From the NCBI RefSeq assembly GCF_008362905.1, contig NZ_VFJB01000009.1, positions 62,001 through 126,000 on the forward strand: a stretch of DNA of 64,000 nt, written 5' to 3'. A program made the position numbers and the translations under genes. The stretch comes from Deferribacter autotrophicus. GTDB lineage: Bacteria > Chrysiogenota > Deferribacteres > Deferribacterales > Deferribacteraceae. The notes under the pieces were generated by a model that did no database searches, was not told the DNA's origin, and saw only the letters and a list, made by a program, of their open reading frames with translations. Below are positions 35,597 through 41,787 of the stretch, piece after piece (position 1 is the stretch's first letter; every line of letters starts with the position of its first letter).

Positions 35597-35893
35597 ATCT
35601 AACCTCGAATTTTTATATATACAAATTAAGCAATGATGTCAAACAATTTATAACATCGTTCTATAAATAGCATATGCTCATTATTTCATATATAACAGGT
35701 ATAGATTTTCATTATAAATTCTCTCCTTATATTATTAGCATTTGACCATTTATTAAAAATTTTTCCACCTATTTTTTCGATTAAATAACCTTAAAAACCT
35801 TTACCAACAAATATTAGCTTTGCTCTTATCAAAAATATAAAAATTATTATTATTGGCTTAATCCAAAAACTTATAATTTTATCAATTATTTGC
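35597..35893. other. AT-rich intergenic region upstream of DUF134 copy 2
   Basis: About 297 nt, extremely AT-rich, with the palindrome AGCATATGCT (35669-35678). No gene, terminator or other repeat was recognised. Confidence 0.5.
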
Positions 35894-36124
35894 TTATAAT
35901 TTTTTAAGCATTTCCTCTATATCCTTAGCAGAATATCCATCTGAAAAACAGCCTAAACCTGCCTCAGGATTGAAGTTTTCCACATACTCAATTAATGCAT
36001 CCAGCAATTTTTCATTATTTACTTTTTCAATTTTTAATATCTTATCTAACAAATAATTAGGTAAATCAGATTCTGTATTTTGCAATTTGGCCAAATACTT
36101 TAATTTATCCAATTTTTCTTTCAT
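35894..36124 (-). CDS. Small hypothetical protein (76 aa)
   Basis: A short helical, charged protein with one Cys in GLGCFSDGYSAKDIEEMLKKL. I do not recognise a family. It overlaps the preceding methyltransferase gene by 4 nt (ATGA), so it is real by position and probably translated by coupling. A role together with the two methyltransferases is likely but unspecified. Confidence 0.6.
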   Translation of the reverse strand: MKEKLDKLKYLAKLQNTESDLPNYLLDKILKIEKVNNEKLLDALIEYVENFNPEAGLGCFSDGYSAKDIEEMLKKL

Positions 36125-36750
36125 AATCCCCCCCCCTTTTTATAAACATGCAAAAAAACAGGATATTCTCTGTTAATTCCTCTCACCTTTTTCCTTATAA
36201 TATATGGGATATCACTTTGAATAAATTTTAATCCTGATTCTGTCGCTAACTGTTTTAACATTTTTTGATTGATTCCATTATGAACGGTATCCCCATCTTG
36301 ATGATACGTTCCATCCTCTTCTTCCAAATCTGCAATGGCAAGATATCCAGCTGGTTTTAACATACTAGAAAGCCTTTCCAACACACCTTTTAAATCTTCA
36401 ATGTGATGAAATGTCATTAAAGTAATAACCATGTCATATTCGTCTATAGGTATATTTTCATCTAAGATATCCACCAATTTTGGATTCATATTGGAAAGTT
36501 GCAAGCTTTCCAGCTTTTCTTTCAAAACACTTAACATATTTTCAGATAAATCAATCATATCAATTTCTCTTACATCATCAACAAAATTAAATCCAAGTAA
36601 TCCTGTCCCACATCCAAAATCCGCCAATTTCCAATCTTTCTGCATAGGTACAATCCTTTTAATAGCATCAGCAACTGCTTTTGCCCTTTCTACATGCATC
36701 GGCTTGCAGTCATATGTAAAAGCTGTTTTATCAAATTTCTTCACACTCAT
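36121..36750 (-). CDS. Class I SAM-dependent methyltransferase
   Basis: 209 residues with motif I LADFGCGTGLLGFNFVDD (about 43-60), the acidic IDMIDLSENML (about 65-75) and the post-motif MVITLMTFHHIEDLKGVLER. It belongs to the Methyltransf_11/UbiE-like group, with an N-terminal FDKTAFTYD. The substrate is unknown. It overlaps both neighbours by 4 nt in a three-gene operon. Confidence 0.82.
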   Translation of the reverse strand: MSVKKFDKTAFTYDCKPMHVERAKAVADAIKRIVPMQKDWKLADFGCGTGLLGFNFVDDVREIDMIDLSENMLSVLKEKLESLQLSNMNPKLVDILDENIPIDEYDMVITLMTFHHIEDLKGVLERLSSMLKPAGYLAIADLEEEDGTYHQDGDTVHNGINQKMLKQLATESGLKFIQSDIPYIIRKKVRGINREYPVFLHVYKKGGGL

Positions 36751-37379
36751 AGCTTCTCCCCCACTATCACCACAAAACTCCCCTCACCATAACCAGCCTT
36801 AGGCTCCTGAACATTATTTCTAATTTCATCAAAATCACCATAAAGAGTCTGCCATACATTAAGATGGGTAAATCCGACACTTTTCATCATATTTAGTAAC
36901 TCGCTCGTACCAAAAAATGTTGCCTCTTTATAAAATTTACTTTTTTCTTTCTTTTTCTGATAAAGCCTACCAATGGGAGAATCCTTATCCACAAAACCCA
37001 AAGCACATTTGCCATTCTTTTTTAAAATTCTATACATCTCTTTGATGGATAATAATGGGGCTACTACAAAACAGATTGTGGTAATCATTACAGTCCAATT
37101 CATCACTCCGGTTTTTATAGGTAAATACTCTGCTACTCCCTCCACAATGTTTACTTTATCTCTTATTTTCTCATACATCTCCTTTGTAGGCTCAACGCCA
37201 TATTTTATCCCAAGAGGTCTGGCAAACTTGCCGGTGCCTATACCAATCTCAACAGATTCCCCTCCAATACCTAACTTTTGAAAGATTTTTAGCTCAGATA
37301 AGTATAGATTCTCATTTTCAATAAACCAATCATCATAATTTTCAAAAAACTTCTTAAAAGCAACATTCCTGATTTTCAT
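36747..37379 (-). CDS. Class I SAM-dependent methyltransferase
   Basis: 210 residues. The binding motif ESVEIGIGTGKFARPLGIKYG (about 40-60) is followed by GVEPTKEMYEKIRDKVNIV, the LSIKEMYRILKKNGKCALGF region and a C-terminal beta unit. The Methyltransf_11 type is clear, the substrate unknown. It is the first gene of the operon at 35894-37379 and is followed by another methyltransferase with little similarity outside the core, so they are not simple duplicates. Confidence 0.82.
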   Translation of the reverse strand: MKIRNVAFKKFFENYDDWFIENENLYLSELKIFQKLGIGGESVEIGIGTGKFARPLGIKYGVEPTKEMYEKIRDKVNIVEGVAEYLPIKTGVMNWTVMITTICFVVAPLLSIKEMYRILKKNGKCALGFVDKDSPIGRLYQKKKEKSKFYKEATFFGTSELLNMMKSVGFTHLNVWQTLYGDFDEIRNNVQEPKAGYGEGSFVVIVGEKL

Positions 37380-37553
37380 AGAATAAATCTAAAACATTTT
37401 TGAGTTTTTAGCAATAGCTGATAACTATTTTGGAGTAGTAGGTATTAAAGGTTATGAGGGTAATAAGGGTAATAAAAAGGTAGGTAAAGCTACAAGATAC
37501 TAAAATAAAAAGATCTCAATTCTATGCTGACATATTAAAAAGAAAAGATGAGA

Positions 37554-37642
37554 TGGTGCCGAAGGGGGGACTCGAACCCCCACGGGATTTTACTCCCACA
37601 GGATCCTTAGTCCTGCGTGTCTACCAGTTCCACCACTTCGGC
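37554..37642 (-). tRNA. tRNA-Leu with anticodon AAG as read
   Basis: A full class II tRNA with an encoded CCA end. The acceptor stem is GCCGAAG / CTTCGGC, the D arm GTG..CAC with GGTAGA, and the anticodon stem CAGGA / TCCTG around the 7-nt loop CTAAGGA. The long variable arm is GGGA-gtaaaa-TCCC, and the T arm is GGGGG-TTCGAGT-CCCCC. The middle of the loop reads AAG, which decodes CUU; with A34 changed to inosine it could also read CUC and CUA. Leucine identity fits the long variable arm and A73. An A34 leucine tRNA is unusual in bacteria. Confidence 0.93.
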
Positions 37643-38021
37643 AAGTGCTCAATTGCTTTATATTTTTTTTAGAAAAATGTCAAGTATTTTAAATCGAGGT
37701 TAGGGGAAATGAGAGACAGTTTTGTAGGGTGATAACATCCACAAAGTTTCTTATAACCTTTACTACCTTTATTAAACTTTAATAACATCCAAAAATTTTA
37801 TCCCAACACCTTAAATAGTAAGAAATAGTAAGCAAGAAAATTCCTACCCACTTTATGTGTAATATTTACACAGTTGCGTAATATTTACACAGTTTCCAAG
37901 TAACGCTATTCTAGCTATTCCCTTTAATATCAACCAGTTATCAACTTTTGGCATTCTGGCATCCTTTATGCTCTAAATATAAATGTAAACGTTGATAAAA
38001 AATACATTAGGAGGTGCAGTT
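37643..38021. promoter_or_regulatory. Upstream region of the Gly/Met-rich protein with tandem operator-like sites
   Basis: About 380 nt without a gene. It holds two near-identical sites, GTGTAATATTTACAC (37857-37871) and GCGTAATATTTACAC (37876-37890), 19 bp apart and nearly palindromic. A pyrimidine-rich tract lies at about 37750-37790, and GGAGGTG stands before the start at 38022. The tandem sites probably bind a dimeric regulator. Confidence 0.5.
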
Positions 38022-38477
38022 ATGAAAAAACTGTTAATTTTAGCAACAATCGTAGTTTTTGGAGCAACTTTAGCTTTTGCTCACGGGCCAGGATTCGGTA
38101 GAGGTTTTGGTTATGGATACGGAATGGGACCTGGAATGATGGGTCATGGTATGATGGGACCTGGTTACAATCAAGGTTATGCCCCAGGTGCTGGCTATGG
38201 CTATGGTCCAGGCTATTGCATGGGTTACGGTACAGGTTTTCAAGGTAACGTAAAACAGATCACAGAAGAAGATGCAAAAAAAGCAGTGGAAAAAGTTTTG
38301 GAAGAATATTTTAAAGGTTACACAATAAAAGAAGTTGAGAAATTCAGAATGCCAATGGGAACAATGTACGAAGTTGATGTTGTAGATTCTGCAGGCAATA
38401 AATTTGAATTTCATGTTAATCCATGGGGCTACGTAATGGGACCTTTCCCAGACAATTATGACGAAGATAGAAATTAG
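38022..38477 (+). CDS. Exported Gly/Met/Tyr-rich protein with C-terminal PepSY-like domain
   Basis: 151 residues from the ATG at 38022, which has AGGAGGTG 5-6 nt upstream; a start 30 nt earlier is less likely. A signal peptide covers 1-20 (ending AFAHG). A Gly/Met/Tyr/Pro low-complexity region of about 55 residues follows, with Met and one Cys that could bind copper or another soft metal. The C-terminal domain (ITEEDAKKAVEKVLEEYFKG, then YEVDVVDSAGNKFEFHVNP) is PepSY-like. It is monocistronic: its own terminator follows, and paired operator-like sites precede it. A metal-stress or envelope role is a guess. Confidence 0.75.
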   Translation: MKKLLILATIVVFGATLAFAHGPGFGRGFGYGYGMGPGMMGHGMMGPGYNQGYAPGAGYGYGPGYCMGYGTGFQGNVKQITEEDAKKAVEKVLEEYFKGYTIKEVEKFRMPMGTMYEVDVVDSAGNKFEFHVNPWGYVMGPFPDNYDEDRN

Positions 38478-38503
38478 AGGGGTATGGGCACCCCCCTCTT
38501 TTT
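38476..38503 (+). terminator. Rho-independent terminator of the Gly/Met-rich protein gene
   Basis: AGAGGGG-tatgggca-CCCCCCTCT followed by TTTT, overlapping the stop codon. Confidence 0.88.
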
Positions 38504-38687
38504 AAAGAATGTATACTATGATGCATATTAAGTACTAAGAATAAATTAGTATACATACATTAAGAATTTGTTATAAATTTCCTTCCTTAGACACCATATC
38601 TTCAAAAAATAATCTTATAGCTTAAATTTAGAATTGATTTATAAATCTACTTAGACCATATTAAATTACTATATAATGGGATTTTGT

Positions 38688-39152
38688 ATGAAAAACATAG
38701 TAATTAGAACAATAACCATTGATGATTTACCGCATATTTATAAGCTTGGAGAAAAGGTCTTTACTTTACAAAATTACCCAAATCTCTACAGGGTATGGGA
38801 TGAAAATGAAGTCGCCGAATTCTTTATAAATGATAAAGAAAGCTGCTTTGTAGCTGAAATAGACGGTAAAATCGCAGGTTTTATACTTTCTTATGTGGTC
38901 AATAAAGCACTAATAAAATATGGTTATCTTGTATGGTTGTGCGTAGATGAGGAATATAAAAAACAAGGAGTAGCATCAAAACTTTTTGACGAATTTAAAA
39001 AATATATGGAAAAAAATGGCGTTGTAACTCTTTTTGTAGATGTTGAAAAAAGCAACGAAGAAGCATTAAATTTCTTTAGAAATAAAGGTTTTAGTGAACC
39101 AAAAGAACAAATTTATTTAACACTTTATTTAAAAGAAAGAGAGAACAGATGA
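38688..39152 (+). CDS. GNAT-family N-acetyltransferase
   Basis: About 154 residues. The start at 38688 (MKNIVIRTITIDD) has GGGA 8 nt upstream; an ATG 12 nt earlier is possible. The acetyl-CoA motif VCVDEEYKKQGVASKL-like segment (LCVDEEYKKQGVASKLFDEF, about 84-103) and the C-terminal NEEALNFFRNKGFSE mark a RimI-like acetyltransferase. It overlaps an M20-type deacylase gene by 4 nt. Paired action on one acylated metabolite or amino group is possible, but the substrate is not known. Confidence 0.82.
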   Translation: MKNIVIRTITIDDLPHIYKLGEKVFTLQNYPNLYRVWDENEVAEFFINDKESCFVAEIDGKIAGFILSYVVNKALIKYGYLVWLCVDEEYKKQGVASKLFDEFKKYMEKNGVVTLFVDVEKSNEEALNFFRNKGFSEPKEQIYLTLYLKERENR

Positions 39153-40225
39153 TAAATGTAGAACGACTTAGGAATTTACTTACAGATATGATCAATATTT
39201 ACAGTCCATCAGGTAAAGAAGAAGAAATAATAAATTTCTTAAAAGATTTTTTAAAAAAATATAATATTGATTTTGTATATCAAGAGGTTGAAGATTCAAG
39301 AGGCAATATTTTAGTTCTTCCTGAAGAAGGGGAATGTGATCTCGTCTTTGTAGGCCATATTGATACCGTACCTGCCTTTGACTATGAAAATTATGAAGCT
39401 GACATATACGACGACGAAATTTATGGTCTTGGTTCTGCAGATATGAAAGGTGGCTGTGCCGCTATGATTGAAGCATTTTTAACATATAGAGAAAAGAACA
39501 AATCAGATTTTCCTTGTTCACTTGCACTTGTTGTGGGAGAAGAAGAATCTGGTGACGGTGCTTTTGAACTTGCCCGTGAATATTCCTTTGATTGGGCAAT
39601 TATAGGTGAACCTACAAGTTTAAATCCATGTTTTGGTCATTATGGCTATGTAGAGATGTCACTGGTAACTTACGGACAAAAATTACACGCATCCATTTCA
39701 AAACCTGACAAAAATGCAGTAAAATTAATGATGGACTGCCTTAACCTGATAATAAACTATATCGATAAAAAAGGAGATATCCTTTACAATATTAGGGATT
39801 TTAATAGTTCACAGGCTGGGTTTGCAAGTCCTGATAGATGTGAAGCATACCTTGACTTACATCTACCCACTAAATACCCTATAGGTACATTAACCTTTGA
39901 AATAGAAGAATTAATTTATAGTAAGTTTAATGATAAAGAAATAAAATTTTCATTAGAAACGATACATCATGGCTACGAACTATCCGAAAAAGCATATTTA
40001 CCAAAACAACTGAAGAAAATTTACAATGAACAAAACATCGATTTTACCCCTTCACTCTTTAAAAGTGATTCCGATGCTCCAATTTTATGGCAATCAGGTA
40101 TTAAACCTATTATTTTAGGTCCAGGAGATTTATCCAGTGCCCATACTGGAGATGAGTATGTAAATTTTACAGAAGTAGTAAAAGCATCAAACATTTATTA
40201 TTCTGTAATGGAGGGAGAAAAATAA
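39149..40225 (+). CDS. M20-family metallo-deacylase/peptidase (ArgE/DapE/LysK-like)
   Basis: 358 residues with the M20 metal-site motifs VFVGHIDTVPA (about 65-75), YGLGSADMKGGCAAM (about 92-106) with the bridging Asp, and VVGEEESGDGA (about 128-138) with the catalytic Glu pair. The C-terminal GPGDLSSAHTGDEYV contains the last metal His. The length is close to LysK-like hydrolases. It probably deacylates an amino-acid derivative. Its TAA stop overlaps the putative AUA start of the next gene. Confidence 0.87.
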   Translation: MINVERLRNLLTDMINIYSPSGKEEEIINFLKDFLKKYNIDFVYQEVEDSRGNILVLPEEGECDLVFVGHIDTVPAFDYENYEADIYDDEIYGLGSADMKGGCAAMIEAFLTYREKNKSDFPCSLALVVGEEESGDGAFELAREYSFDWAIIGEPTSLNPCFGHYGYVEMSLVTYGQKLHASISKPDKNAVKLMMDCLNLIINYIDKKGDILYNIRDFNSSQAGFASPDRCEAYLDLHLPTKYPIGTLTFEIEELIYSKFNDKEIKFSLETIHHGYELSEKAYLPKQLKKIYNEQNIDFTPSLFKSDSDAPILWQSGIKPIILGPGDLSSAHTGDEYVNFTEVVKASNIYYSVMEGEK

Positions 40226-40566
40226 AAACTATTTTTTTTATTATTCTATTAATAACAGAGCTTATCAATGCTGCCCACTTTTTAAGAAGAGGAAATATCT
40301 TTTTAACCGTAATTTTTATGAGTATGATTCTGCTCTTTTTTATAAAAAACAAATTTGCAATGTATATACTTCAAATCTCCTTTGTACTCGGCACAATTAT
40401 ATGGATAATCACTGCTTATAAACTGTCAATTATTCGTTTGCATTTTCATGAACCTTATATGAGAATGCTTATAATTTTATCAAGTGTGGCACTGGCAAAT
40501 CTTTTACTTTTAGTTTTCTCTTTTCATAAAAAAATAAAAACTCACTTTTATAATGAAAAAAAATAA
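40222..40566 (+). CDS. Small four-helix membrane protein, probable non-ATG start
   Basis: From the first in-frame ATG (40318) only 82 residues and about three helices remain. The frame extends upstream without a stop and encodes another hydrophobic helix (TIFFIILLITELINAAHF). A strong GGAGGGAG at 40210-40217 stands 4-5 nt before ATA at 40222, with no ATG, GTG or TTG nearby. I therefore give 40222 as the likely start (about 114 residues). The family is unknown; the pattern suggests an integral membrane protein. The next gene begins about 50 nt after its stop. Confidence 0.55.
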   Translation: MKTIFFIILLITELINAAHFLRRGNIFLTVIFMSMILLFFIKNKFAMYILQISFVLGTIIWIITAYKLSIIRLHFHEPYMRMLIILSSVALANLLLLVFSFHKKIKTHFYNEKK

Positions 40567-40617
40567 TAATTCTTTTTCATTTGACTTTTTTTTTCGTTTA
40601 TTGTTTAAAATAATCTT

Positions 40618-41787
40618 ATGAAGTCACTTTTCTTGAAAAAAGGTTTTGAACGACGAGTCCAAACTGGTTATCTCTGGATATTTTCAAACGAAGTGGAAAA
40701 CCTAAAAGATTTTGTTCCTGGTGAACTTGCAAAAATTTTTACACATACCAAAGACTTTGTGGGAATCGGATATGTCAATCCTCATTCTCTTATATGTGCC
40801 AGGATCCTAAGTAAAAAAGATACAAAAATTGACATTGATTTCGTAAAAAATAGAATTACCACAGCACTTTCATTGCGAAAAAAATTGTATAACAAGCCTT
40901 ATTATCGATTACTGTTTAGTGAAGGTGATTTCTTCCCCGGTGTTATAATCGATAGATACGATAACATCTTCTCCATTCAATTGAATACATTTTGGGCTGA
41001 TAAAAATAAAGATCTCATTATAACAGCCCTAAAAGAAATATTTTCTAATAATATAAATATCGTATTGAAAAATGATAACAACGCAAGGCTTCTCGAGACG
41101 TTACCCCTTTCGGTAGAATCTCTTAATAGCGAATTTAATGGTGACATATTTTTTGAAGAAAACGAAATAAAAATGTATGTAAATATTCTTAAAGGTCAGA
41201 AAACCGGCTATTATTTCGATCAACGGGAAAACAAAAAGTTAATGCAATTTGTGGCAAAAGATAGCTATGTGATAGATGTATTCTCTTACATAGGAGGATG
41301 GGGATTAAACGCATTAAAAAACGGTGCTAAAAAGGTTACTTTTGTAGATATTTCCGCTTTCCCCCTTGAATGTGCTGAGGAAAACGTAAAATTGAATAAA
41401 TTCAAGGCAGAAACAGAGTTTATAAAAATGGATGCCATAGATTTTTTAAAGAATCTAGCCCAAAGTAATGAGAAGCCTGATGTTCTTGTCATAGACCCAC
41501 CGGCCTTTGTAAAATCTAAGAAAAAATTAAATGAGGCTCTCAAAGGATATATTAATTTAAATAAATGGGCGTTGAAGTCTGTGAAAAAAAATGGATTTAT
41601 CTTTACATGCAGTTGCTCGCAGCATGTAGATGAAGAAAAATTTCACTGGATATTAAATAATGCAGCAAAAACAGCTGGTAAAAAGTTTAAAATTCTCTCC
41701 AAGCTATCACAAGGTTTTGATCATCCGGTCAACCCCAAAATGAAGGAAACATTTTATCTCAAAGGATTTTTTATTCAGGTATTATGA
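40618..41787 (+). CDS. rlmI: RlmI-like 23S rRNA (cytosine-5) methyltransferase
   Basis: The 389 residues have an N-terminal PUA domain (KKGFERRVQTGYLWIFSNEV), a central RlmI/RlmK-type region (GEGDFFPGVIIDRY-like SEGDFFPGVIIDRYDN) and a SAM domain with YVIDVFSYIGGWGLNALKNG. VLVIDPPAFVKSK is the substrate motif and FTCSCSQHVDEEKF holds the Cys pair. It methylates a cytosine of 23S rRNA (C1962 in E. coli). No ribosome-binding site is visible, and a -10-like TAAAAT ends 7 nt before the ATG, so the mRNA may be leaderless. It overlaps the helicase gene by 4 nt. Confidence 0.87.
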   Translation: MKSLFLKKGFERRVQTGYLWIFSNEVENLKDFVPGELAKIFTHTKDFVGIGYVNPHSLICARILSKKDTKIDIDFVKNRITTALSLRKKLYNKPYYRLLFSEGDFFPGVIIDRYDNIFSIQLNTFWADKNKDLIITALKEIFSNNINIVLKNDNNARLLETLPLSVESLNSEFNGDIFFEENEIKMYVNILKGQKTGYYFDQRENKKLMQFVAKDSYVIDVFSYIGGWGLNALKNGAKKVTFVDISAFPLECAEENVKLNKFKAETEFIKMDAIDFLKNLAQSNEKPDVLVIDPPAFVKSKKKLNEALKGYINLNKWALKSVKKNGFIFTCSCSQHVDEEKFHWILNNAAKTAGKKFKILSKLSQGFDHPVNPKMKETFYLKGFFIQVL

